Assembly (NCBI GenBank): GCA_023145535.1
Contig: JAGLDQ010000194.1
Location: 1 to 5,736 of the forward strand
Reading direction: 5' to 3'
Origin: Cocleimonas sp.
GTDB lineage: Bacteria; Pseudomonadota; Gammaproteobacteria; Thiotrichales; Thiotrichaceae
Length of the DNA: 5,736 bases
Shown here: in pieces, positions 1 through 5,411 of the stretch
Layout: the number at the start of each line of letters is the position of its first letter
How positions within the stretch are numbered: the stretch's first letter is position 1
The notes under the pieces: generated by a model
Told to the model about the DNA's origin: nothing
What the model saw: the letters and a program-made list of their open reading frames with translations, nothing else
Database searches by the model: none
Program-made: the position numbers and the translations under genes

Positions 1-2810
1 GCCCTGATCATATCAAAGCGATTGCCGAGGCAATGCAAGACGCTACGCCCCGCGAAATACCCAACCTTCCTATTGAATGCCGCTTATCGGGTTTAGAGCC
101 GTTTAATATTGGTGCAAATAGCCTCTTTACTAATGTCGGTGAGCGTACCAATGTCACGGGGTCAGCGCGGTTTAAGCGCCTGATTAAAGAAGGCGATTAT
201 GATACCGCGTTAGAAGTCGCTAAAGAACAAGTTGAAAATGGCGCTCAAATTATCGACATCAATATGGATGAGGCCATGCTCGAATCCAAAGAAGCGATGG
301 TGCGTTTCTTAAACCTCATTGCGGCCGAACCAGATATTGCGCGTGTGCCTGTGATGGTGGATTCGTCTAAGTGGGAGATTGTGGAAGCGGGATTAAAGTG
401 CATTCAAGGCAAAGGCATCGTTAATTCTATTTCAATGAAAGAAGGCGTGGATAATTTTATTCATCAAGCCAAATTAATTAAACGCTATGGCGCGGCGGCG
501 GTGGTCATGGCCTTTGATGAAGACGGTCAGGCGGACACCAAAGCACGCAAAATTGAGATTTGTAGCCGTGCTTATAAAATCCTGACCGAAGACGTTGGCT
601 TCCCGCCCCAAGACATTATTTTTGACCCCAATATTTTCGCCATTGCCACAGGAATTGAAGAGCATAATAACTACGCGGTTGATTTTATCGAAGCGACCCA
701 AGAAATTAAAGCGACCCTGCCTCATTGTAAAATTTCGGGCGGTGTCTCTAATGTTTCCTTCTCCTATCGCGGTAATAACCCCGTGCGTGAAGCGATTCAC
801 TCCGTCTTTCTTTACCATGCGATTCAAGCGGGTATGGACATGGGAATCGTCAACGCAGGGCAGTTAGCCGTTTACGATGATTTACCCAAGGTGTTACGTG
901 AGACCGTTGAAGATGTTGTCCTTAATCGCACCGATGATGGCACGGATCGCCTCACGGATATGGCGCCTAATTATATTGGTGATGGAAAGAAAGCCGAAAG
1001 CAAAACAAATTTAGAATGGCGTAAACTTCCCGTTGGCGAACGACTCACCCATGCGCTAGTAAAAGGCATTGATGCCTTTATTGATGCCGATACGGAAGAA
1101 GCATTAGCTGAATTAAAGCGCCCCATTCATGTCATTGAAGGCCCTTTAATGGATGGCATGAATGTCGTCGGTGATCTGTTTGGCGCGGGTAAAATGTTCT
1201 TACCACAAGTGGTTAAGTCAGCACGCGTTATGAAAAAATCAGTGGCTTGGTTAGAGCCGTTTTTAATTGCCGAAAAAGAAGGCTGTGAAGTCAGCACCAA
1301 TGGCAAGATTTTAATGGCAACCGTCAAAGGCGATGTCCATGATATTGGCAAAAATATCGTCGGAATCGTCTTGCAATGTAATAGCTATGAAGTGATTGAT
1401 ATGGGCGTGATGGTGCCTGCGGAAGCTATCTTGCAAAAAGCACGCGAAGAAAACGTGGATATGATTGGGCTATCAGGGCTTATTACGCCCTCATTGGACG
1501 AGATGGTGAATGTCGCCAAAGAAATGGAGCGCCAAGGCTTTGAATTACCGCTCTTAATTGGCGGTGCAACCACCTCTAAAATCCATACCGCCGTTAAAAT
1601 TGACCCGCAATATCATGGCGCGATTGTTTATGTGCATGATGCCTCACGAGCCGTGGGTGTGGCAGGAAAGTTACTCTCGGATAAAACCAAAACAGCGTAT
1701 CACCAAGCAACAAAAGATGAATACGATGCCATGCGAATTAAACGCGCCAGCAATCAACGTCAAAAGAAAACAGCGCCCTTAGCACAAGCACGGGAAAATA
1801 AAGTAAAAATTGATTGGTCTGCTTATCAGCCCATAAAACCCGCGGTGTTTGATGCAGAGATTGCGTTACCCAATGGCGTGGCCTATCAAAAAGAGGTGCT
1901 TGATAATGGCAGTGTGATCATGCAATTTGATGATTACCCCTTAGCCGATTTAGTCGATACCTTTGACTGGACTCCTTTCTTCCGTAGCTGGGAGCTGGCG
2001 GGGCGTTATCCTGCTATCCTTGAAGATAAAGTCGTCGGTGAAGAAGCCACTAAATTATTAGCGGATGCAAAAGTCATGCTAAAAACCCTTGTTGATGAGA
2101 AATGGCTCACGGCAAAAGCGGTCTTAGGCTTTCACCCCGCCAATAGTCAGGGCGATGATATTGCGCTCTATACGGATGAGTCACGCATCCAACATCACAC
2201 CACCCTGCATCATCTACGCCAACAAATGGATCGCAATAAACAGCAAGCCAACTTCTGCCTAGCTGATTTTATCGCCCCAAAAGATGAGCAACCCGACTGG
2301 CTGGGCAGCTTTGCCGTCAGCGCAGGGTTTGGCATTGAAGCGCATGTCGAAAAATATAAAAAAGAGTACGATGACTATAATGCCATTCTACTCGAAGCCC
2401 TAGCAGACCGCTTTGCAGAAGCATTAGCAGAGAAAATGCACGCGCTAACGCGCAAATACCTGTGGGGTTATAGCGCCGATGAAACACTCAGCAATCATGA
2501 GATTATCAAAGAAAAATACCACGGCATTCGCCCCGCACCAGGCTATCCCGCCTGCCCAGAACACTCCGAAAAAGGCACTTTATGGGCGTTATTACAACCT
2601 GAGCAACGCATAGGATTAAAGCTCACAGAATCCTACGCCATGTGGCCAGCCGCCGCCGTATCAGGCTGGTACTTTGCACATCCTGACAGTCGCTTCTTTG
2701 GCACAGGTAAAATTCAACGCGATCAAGTAGAGGACTATGCTAAACGTAAAGGATGGACAATAGAAAAAGCGGAGAAGTGGCTAGGGCCTGTGCTGGGATA
2801 TGACGCATAG
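1..2810 (+). CDS. metH: Cobalamin-dependent methionine synthase MetH (5'-partial)
   Basis: Transfers a methyl group from 5-methyltetrahydrofolate to homocysteine through bound methylcobalamin, giving methionine and tetrahydrofolate in the cytoplasm. The reading frame is already open at the left edge (codons from base 3 read PDHIKAIAEAM), so the ATG at 33 is internal. About 935 codons are present, against about 1,227 in E. coli. Domains in order: the last residues of the homocysteine domain, whose Zn-binding Cys pair should lie just outside the window; the pterin-binding barrel, with NVGERTNVTGS near 132-164; the helical cap near 1040-1290; the B12 Rossmann domain, with DVHDIG at 1332-1349 (His codon 1338-1340 is the lower cobalt ligand), GLSGLITPSL near 1467 and IGG near 1557; and the AdoMet-dependent reactivation domain, with DWTPFF near 1965, RPAPGYP from 2529 and SGWYFAHPDS near 2664. 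The C-terminus LGYDA matches the family end. All visible key motifs are intact and the gene looks functional. Its promoter is outside the window. Confidence 0.98.
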   Translation, partial: PDHIKAIAEAMQDATPREIPNLPIECRLSGLEPFNIGANSLFTNVGERTNVTGSARFKRLIKEGDYDTALEVAKEQVENGAQIIDINMDEAMLESKEAMVRFLNLIAAEPDIARVPVMVDSSKWEIVEAGLKCIQGKGIVNSISMKEGVDNFIHQAKLIKRYGAAAVVMAFDEDGQADTKARKIEICSRAYKILTEDVGFPPQDIIFDPNIFAIATGIEEHNNYAVDFIEATQEIKATLPHCKISGGVSNVSFSYRGNNPVREAIHSVFLYHAIQAGMDMGIVNAGQLAVYDDLPKVLRETVEDVVLNRTDDGTDRLTDMAPNYIGDGKKAESKTNLEWRKLPVGERLTHALVKGIDAFIDADTEEALAELKRPIHVIEGPLMDGMNVVGDLFGAGKMFLPQVVKSARVMKKSVAWLEPFLIAEKEGCEVSTNGKILMATVKGDVHDIGKNIVGIVLQCNSYEVIDMGVMVPAEAILQKAREENVDMIGLSGLITPSLDEMVNVAKEMERQGFELPLLIGGATTSKIHTAVKIDPQYHGAIVYVHDASRAVGVAGKLLSDKTKTAYHQATKDEYDAMRIKRASNQRQKKTAPLAQARENKVKIDWSAYQPIKPAVFDAEIALPNGVAYQKEVLDNGSVIMQFDDYPLADLVDTFDWTPFFRSWELAGRYPAILEDKVVGEEATKLLADAKVMLKTLVDEKWLTAKAVLGFHPANSQGDDIALYTDESRIQHHTTLHHLRQQMDRNKQQANFCLADFIAPKDEQPDWLGSFAVSAGFGIEAHVEKYKKEYDDYNAILLEALADRFAEALAEKMHALTRKYLWGYSADETLSNHEIIKEKYHGIRPAPGYPACPEHSEKGTLWALLQPEQRIGLKLTESYAMWPAAAVSGWYFAHPDSRFFGTGKIQRDQVEDYAKRKGWTIEKAEKWLGPVLGYDA

Positions 2811-2865
2811 GAACTTTCAATTGGCTATCAATTTAAGGTGTAGATTGTCACTTGTGTTTCGTACC

Positions 2866-3903
2866 TCAACCCGCCTTTCTTGTCTGCTCTAAGCATTCAA
2901 TCGCTTTTGCCCAAAGTTCGGTGTACCCCATCTTGCTCAAGGCTTCTTTAAAGCTACAGTGATCATGATGGATCACGGCGTTGATGCTTTTTTTCAGTTG
3001 CTCAATATCGGCCACCGCCTGTTGATACGCGATGCGCTGTTTAGTCGTCCGCGCGGGTTGCCCTTTCTTTTTATCCCTTGTGGATGTGGGTTGATCCTCG
3101 TTTAAATCCAGTGCGCCCGTTAACCAGCGATTTTTTAGGCTGATAAAATAAGCAATGGGGTGGCGTATTTTGCCATTGCGTAGGCAGGAGGCAAAATAAT
3201 CTAAGAGGCGTTGTGCTTGTTGAGGAAGATTGAGCGGCGCAAGGTGACGGCTAATTAATTGGCGTAATTTTTCAGGAAAACTATCGGGAAAATTCAGCTC
3301 AACAGGCGCGGGTTTAACCCGCTCAGGGTTAGATTCCAAGGGCAAGTGAGGCGATGAAAGCACGCTATTTTCTTCCTCCTTGATCGTCACTAAGGGGTCT
3401 TTTTTACACTGTTCAGACGGGCTATACAATTGAAATTCAACCTTCTCATCAGCCCCTACGCTTTGATACACCGCCGATAATAAACACCGTGGATCATTGG
3501 TGGTGGTGTCAGAAGTTGGCTTTCCCCAGTTTGGAAAGTCGAAATTAATCGCCATCCATTTTCCATAATACCCTTGACGGGTGATAATAATATTTAGCGC
3601 GGCTAAACGGCGTACGGACTCATTCGCATGGTCACGTCGAATCCCTGTTAGCTGCTCTAAACGCGTGCCATTCATATCATCTTCGCGTTTATCGTAGGCG
3701 ATAGTTTGATCATAAAGCGTGGTTAAAATACGCAAATCACGGGCAGTTAGCGGTGCAAGGGAGAGTTGATGAATAAAAGCCGTGCCGATTTGAGCGATAT
3801 GCTCAGGCAATAAATTGAGTTTATTTTTAGCACAACGGGAGGCGTTGGCCGAATTTTTTGGGGCAATATCCCCAGCGGTAGCGTACAATAGTGCTTGCAT
3901 CAT
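2866..3903 (-). CDS. Replication-protein-O-like winged-helix protein
   Basis: Probably a replication initiator or helicase-loader-type protein of a mobile element. Residues about 51-127 of the 345-aa product resemble the N-terminal winged helix-turn-helix of phage replication protein O: LTARDLRILTTLYDQT, then YDKREDDMN, the helix pair LEQLTGIRRDHANESVRRL, a wing (IIITRQGYYGKW) and a closing INFDFPNW. In lambda-type O proteins this domain binds origin iterons. A low-complexity linker (about 130-200) follows, then a helical block (about 205-267, with LPQQAQRLLDYFASCLRNG and HPIAYFISLKNRWLTGAL) like those in replication and DnaT-like proteins, then a basic stretch (278-290) and a helical, possibly coiled tail. 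The start chosen is the first ATG of ATGATG, which has AGAGAG four bases upstream. A TTG at 3954 would add 17 residues but has no ribosome binding site and overlaps a hairpin. The gene converges on metH with 55 bases between stop codons. No helicase or other phage gene is adjacent. The fold assignment is fairly secure; the exact role is inferred. Confidence 0.72.
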   Translation of the reverse strand: MMQALLYATAGDIAPKNSANASRCAKNKLNLLPEHIAQIGTAFIHQLSLAPLTARDLRILTTLYDQTIAYDKREDDMNGTRLEQLTGIRRDHANESVRRLAALNIIITRQGYYGKWMAINFDFPNWGKPTSDTTTNDPRCLLSAVYQSVGADEKVEFQLYSPSEQCKKDPLVTIKEEENSVLSSPHLPLESNPERVKPAPVELNFPDSFPEKLRQLISRHLAPLNLPQQAQRLLDYFASCLRNGKIRHPIAYFISLKNRWLTGALDLNEDQPTSTRDKKKGQPARTTKQRIAYQQAVADIEQLKKSINAVIHHDHCSFKEALSKMGYTELWAKAIECLEQTRKAG

Positions 3904-3907
3904 CAAT

Positions 3908-3913
3908 CTCTCT
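3908..3913 (-). promoter_or_regulatory. Ribosome binding site deciding the rep-like start
   Basis: On the - strand AGAGAG lies four bases before the first ATG (3901-3903) and seven before the second (3898-3900) of a double ATG. The upstream TTG at 3952-3954 has no purine-rich sequence in front of it, so translation most likely begins at 3903 or 3900. Confidence 0.65.
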
Positions 3914-3936
3914 TTTAGATTGTTTGTGAAGTCCCA

Positions 3937-3959
3937 CTGATTTGTTCGAAGCAAATCAG
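3937..3959. repeat. 8-bp inverted repeat in the leader of the rep-like gene
   Basis: CTGATTTG (3937-3944) and CAAATCAG (3952-3959) are perfect complements around TTCGAAG, which itself contains the palindrome TTCGAA. The hairpin lies 34 bases upstream of the chosen start and downstream of the proposed promoter, so it would form in the 5' leader of the transcript. It could be an operator for autoregulation by the encoded DNA-binding protein or an RNA stem. Which of these applies cannot be told from sequence. Confidence 0.6.
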
Positions 3960-3965
3960 CAGGGC

Positions 3966-3981
3966 GTTAATTTGTTAATTT
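3966..3981. repeat. Tandem octamer GTTAATTT x2
   Basis: GTTAATTT occurs twice head to tail at 3966-3973 and 3974-3981, overlapping the proposed -10 element of the rep-like gene. Two AT-rich copies could arise by chance. The position would suit a repressor or initiator site. Confidence 0.45.
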
Positions 3982-4008
3982 TATCAGCCGATTACACGCA
4001 TCCGCCAA
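3978..4008 (-). promoter_or_regulatory. Possible extended -10 promoter for the rep-like gene
   Basis: On the - strand TAAAAT (3978-3983) is preceded directly by TGA, giving an extended -10 of the TGnTAtAAT type. TTGGCG (4003-4008) could serve as a -35, although the 19-base spacer is longer than the usual 17. Transcription would begin around 3971 and give a leader of roughly 70 bases that contains the 3937-3959 hairpin and the AGAGAG ribosome binding site. This is motif matching only. Confidence 0.35.
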
Positions 4009-4040
4009 GTGCCTATTACTAAACTCCCTTTCTTTGTGAA

Positions 4041-4065
4041 AAGCAAGCGCGAAATATAAGCAAGC
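4041..4065. repeat. Direct repeat AAGCAAGC x2, 17-bp period
   Basis: AAGCAAGC is at 4041-4048 and again at 4058-4065, with starts 17 bases apart. It lies upstream of the proposed rep promoter. Each copy is itself a doubled AAGC. It could be part of an initiator binding array, but two copies are weak evidence. Confidence 0.4.
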
Positions 4066-4072
4066 AACAAAT

Positions 4073-4092
4073 CCCCCTTCTACCCACCCCCC
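4073..4092. other. C-rich tract (G-rich on the - strand)
   Basis: The + strand carries runs of C5 (4073-4077), C3 (4083-4085) and C6 (4087-4092), so the - strand shows G6, G3 and G5 separated by short loops. If the G6 run splits, four G-tracts are available for an imperfect quadruplex. The tract stands out from the AT-rich surroundings and lies about 65 bases upstream of the proposed -35 of the rep-like gene. Confidence 0.4.
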
Positions 4093-4148
4093 AACTCTTT
4101 TCTAAAAGCGACTCAAATCACCGCTGCAAAAACAGTGTTGTTGTTTAT

Positions 4149-4162
4149 TTTGTTATTTGTTA
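4149..4162. repeat. Tandem heptamer TTTGTTA x2, with further copies at 3971 and 4226
   Basis: TTTGTTA occurs head to tail at 4149-4155 and 4156-4162, and again in the same orientation at 4226-4232 and at 3971-3977. The copies at 4156 and 4226 share the extension to TTTGTTAC. Four same-orientation copies in about 260 bases, all upstream of a replication-like gene, are iteron-like. The motif is short and AT-rich, so chance clustering remains possible. Confidence 0.4.
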
Positions 4163-4169
4163 CTGTGCG

Positions 4170-4182
4170 CCCCATTTTGGGG
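4170..4182. repeat. Short GC-rich inverted repeat
   Basis: CCCCA (4170-4174) and TGGGG (4178-4182) pair around TTT. It is compact and GC-rich, but neither flank carries a convincing T-run for a rho-independent terminator. It sits just after the TTTGTTA tandem. Confidence 0.45.
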
Positions 4183-4262
4183 TGGCTATTGTTAGCGCTT
4201 GATTTATTGCGGGCTTTCTCATTTTTTTGTTACCAAACTCCATTGGGTAATGCCGTTTAGAG

Positions 4263-4296
4263 ATTCTATTTCGATACAATGCTATCGAAATAGAAT
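4263..4296. repeat. Perfect 14-bp inverted repeat, 6-base loop
   Basis: ATTCTATTTCGATA (4263-4276) and TATCGAAATAGAAT (4283-4296) are exact reverse complements separated by CAATGC. A perfect 14-bp stem is very unlikely by chance. No T-run follows in either direction that would mark an ordinary terminator, and no flanking gene end explains it. It is the first and longest of four consecutive hairpins. Possible roles are a dimeric protein binding site, a single-strand origin or element-end hairpin, or a stem in a structured RNA. Confidence 0.8.
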
Positions 4297-4309
4297 TTCC
4301 AGACTAACC

Positions 4310-4331
4310 CACCCAAATAGGAATTTGGGTG
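4310..4331. repeat. 9-bp inverted repeat, 4-base loop
   Basis: CACCCAAAT (4310-4318) pairs exactly with ATTTGGGTG (4323-4331) around AGGA. It follows the 14-bp repeat after 13 bases. A tight four-base loop on a perfect stem favours a real extruded or RNA hairpin. There is no T-tract, so a terminator role is unlikely. Confidence 0.7.
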
Positions 4332-4341
4332 CAAAAATATT

Positions 4342-4356
4342 CTGTATATTTTACAG
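4342..4356. repeat. 5-bp inverted repeat CTGTA/TACAG
   Basis: CTGTA (4342-4346) and TACAG (4352-4356) flank TATTT. Alone it would be unremarkable. It is listed because it continues the series of hairpins, ten bases after the previous one. Confidence 0.4.
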
Positions 4357-4362
4357 TCATTA

Positions 4363-4379
4363 ATACAATTTCATTGTAT
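4363..4379. repeat. 7-bp inverted repeat, 3-base loop
   Basis: ATACAAT (4363-4369) pairs with ATTGTAT (4373-4379) around TTC. It is the fourth hairpin in the array, six bases after the third and just before the CTAATC tandem repeat. Confidence 0.55.
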
Positions 4380-4381
4380 GG

Positions 4382-4407
4382 CTAATCGAATAGACTAATC
4401 TAAATAG
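4382..4407. repeat. Imperfect 13-bp tandem direct repeat (CTAATC…AATAG)
   Basis: CTAATCGAATAGA (4382-4394) is followed directly by CTAATCTAAATAG (4395-4407). Related words occur nearby: TCGAAATAGA at 4285-4294 inside the long hairpin, and AGACTAA…AAATAGG at 4301-4321, which resembles AGACTAATCTAAATAGG at 4392-4408. This recurrence of TCGAA/AATAG/AGACTAA words looks like degenerate binding sites for one protein, possibly the adjacent rep-like product. That link is an inference. Confidence 0.45.
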
Positions 4408-4441
4408 GCTTAATAACAATAGTGTTCGGCATAGTTTTTGC

Positions 4442-4603
4442 TTAAAAAATATTTAGCCTTCTTATAACATCATTAGTCATTGGTTTTGCTAGCATATTCC
4501 TAAGAGCAGTAAGCCAGTGAAGTCCTATTTTCCATATTGTTTTTAGTTTATCACCTAGTAAAGTGACGATGCCACATGCATGTTTACACGATTCAACAAG
4601 CAT
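4442..4603 (-). pseudogene. Short basic ORF, possible transposase C-terminal remnant
   Basis: The - strand frame from the ATG at 4603 encodes 53 residues ending MTNDVIRRLNIF. The middle (LGDKLKTIWKIGLHWLTALRNM) is basic, rich in tryptophan and leucine, and has the look of a DDE-transposase tail, although I cannot assign a family. AAGAG lies seven bases before the ATG, so translation as a small protein is conceivable. The frame stays open upstream to 4726, but there it runs antisense to a + strand frame that looks more protein-like. Sequence beyond the stop (TATGCCGAACACTATT on the - strand, about 4417-4432) could be an insertion-sequence end, but no matching second end is visible. This could also be a chance frame. 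Confidence 0.25.
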
Positions 4604-4617
4604 CCAGACGCTCTTAG

Positions 4618-4821
4618 CGCATTGGTCAAACACAGGATGAGGATGTGTATTTCTTGGGTTATGCCAAGACCACGCAAACGACTTGTTTAAGCTTGATGGC
4701 TGGGAAAATAGCCGTGAGTCAATCAACTTCGGGCGAACTGCCTGAAACAGGTTTAGAGGTGTTAAATCAAAGCGGTGACAGCATTGAAGTGGCTCTGGCT
4801 AAGCAGTTAATCAATCCGTAG
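4618..4821 (+). pseudogene. 3' remnant of an unrecognised + strand gene
   Basis: An open frame follows the TAG at 4615-4617 and runs to the TAG at 4819-4821, encoding about 67 residues ending LEVLNQSGDSIEVALAKQLINP. The composition looks like a real soluble protein end. A strong rho-independent terminator begins 22 bases after the stop, as expected for a true gene 3' end. No start codon with a ribosome binding site sits near the left end of the frame. The only ATG, at 4696, would give about 41 residues and lacks a clear Shine-Dalgarno sequence. The likeliest reading is a gene truncated at or near 4618 by insertion or deletion. I do not recognise the family. Confidence 0.4.
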
Positions 4822-4843
4822 TTATTTATTTTAACTTCTAATG

Positions 4844-4868
4844 AAGCCCCTTTTTTTGGGGCTTTTTT
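4844..4868 (+). terminator. Rho-independent terminator
   Basis: AAGCCCC (4844-4850) and GGGGCTT (4858-4864) form a perfect 7-bp stem around a T7 loop, followed by a T-run to 4868. The T-run is only on the + strand side, so it terminates rightward transcription from the truncated frame ending at 4821. It is a weak candidate for the leftward toxin-antitoxin operon, because the sequence after the stem on that strand (CATTAG) has no T-run. Confidence 0.85.
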
Positions 4869-4919
4869 ATTTACTTGTTACACTCGCCAGTCATCATTGT
4901 GTTCATTCTTTAAAATGGA

Positions 4920-5411
4920 CTATCTTAGTGACGCTATAAAATGTCTTTCAAGTCTTTCCGATAGGCGAAATTGAAACTTTTTTGCCTGTTTCATAATTTC
5001 TTTTGCCTCTTCCGTGCTTAATTTATCCTGCTTATTATTCAGTAGTAGAACACCTAAAAAACCGATAATACGAACACCCATATCAAGTGCTATTTTTCGA
5101 CCTTTCTTTTCATCAATCAGCAGAATATGTCCAAGCTCCTTAGCAAGCGCAATCGCTTCAGCTTCGCCATAATCCAAAATACCATCAAGTAATGCCAACA
5201 CCTCATCTGAATGGGATTGTTGAACTTCAAACAGTGTATTTGAAGCAATATAGCCCGCTACATCATCCTCTTTTACCAATGTTTCTTGCTGTACTCGATA
5301 GGGAACAATGATTTTATCAAACTGAGATTTAAGCAGGTCGTGACGTTCAAGGCGGCTGAAAATAATGAGACTACTGGTATCACTAATAATGGTTGTTTTC
5401 ATTGTTTTCAT
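4920..5411 (-). CDS. DUF3368-type PIN-domain toxin
   Basis: Predicted metal-dependent ribonuclease, the toxin of a type II toxin-antitoxin pair. The 163-residue product follows the DUF3368 PIN layout: IISDTSSLIIFSRLERHDLL at the N-terminus with Asp11, IIVPYRVQQE with Glu43, DYGEAEAIALAKELG with Glu83, LLIDEKKGRKIALDMG with Asp100, then VRIIGFLGVLLL. These acidic residues are the expected Mg2+-binding set, so the nuclease looks intact. The RNA target cannot be predicted. The ATG at 5409-5411 overlaps the antitoxin TGA (5408-5410) as ATGA, which indicates translational coupling. Another ATG at 5400-5402 would give a product three residues shorter. Base composition is more AT-rich than metH, which suits acquired DNA. 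DUF3368 proteins are commonly found beside UPF0175 proteins, as here. Confidence 0.88.
   Translation of the reverse strand: MKTMKTTIISDTSSLIIFSRLERHDLLKSQFDKIIVPYRVQQETLVKEDDVAGYIASNTLFEVQQSHSDEVLALLDGILDYGEAEAIALAKELGHILLIDEKKGRKIALDMGVRIIGFLGVLLLNNKQDKLSTEEAKEIMKQAKKFQFRLSERLERHFIASLR

Larger units (their letters stand above)
3961..4440. other. Gene-free structured region, candidate replication origin or element end
   Basis: About 480 bases lie between the rep-like gene and the gene scraps on the right, and I see no convincing coding region on either strand. The stretch holds short direct repeats (GTTAATTT twice, AAGCAAGC twice, TTTGTTA four times, and a 13-bp imperfect tandem), a T-rich segment at 4137-4162, a C-rich tract at 4073-4092, and five inverted repeats. 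Initiator proteins of the O/Rep type usually bind iterons close to or within their own gene, next to an AT-rich unwinding segment. The arrangement here is compatible with that, but no canonical iteron set or clear DnaA box is visible. An origin is therefore an inference from layout. Confidence 0.35.

Noticed and set aside
33..35. ATG at 33 as the start of metH
   Set aside because: The frame is open to the window edge and the upstream codons (PDHIKAIAEA) match the end of the MetH homocysteine domain, so this ATG is internal to a partial gene.
474..1782. Several other open frames inside metH on both strands
   Set aside because: They lie fully inside a well-conserved coding region in other frames, have no recognisable domains, and are shadows of metH.
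2819..2833. AATTG/CAATT inverted repeat between metH and the rep-like gene as a terminator
   Set aside because: The stem is five AT-rich pairs with no T-run, too weak to call a terminator. The 55-base gap has no better candidate, so metH termination is left unassigned.
3904..3954. TTG start at 3954 for the rep-like protein (362 residues)
   Set aside because: It lacks a ribosome binding site and falls inside a hairpin. The ATG at 3903 has AGAGAG at a good distance.
4250..4363. 37-codon + strand ORF MPFRDSISIQCYRNR…
   Set aside because: It runs straight through the 14-bp and 9-bp inverted repeats, has no good ribosome binding site and no protein-like features. The hairpins explain the sequence better.
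4263..4379. Retron msr/msd RNA
   Set aside because: The hairpins recall a structured RNA, but no reverse transcriptase is encoded in the window, so there is nothing to support this.
3961..4440. CRISPR array or tRNA gene
   Set aside because: The repeats are too short and irregular for CRISPR, and no stretch has the tRNA arm pattern or conserved TTCRA loop in a cloverleaf context.
4604..4726. Upstream extension of the - strand frame to an ATG at 4726
   Set aside because: This part is antisense to the + strand frame that leads to a real terminator, its residues look like reverse translation of that frame, and there is no ribosome binding site at 4726.
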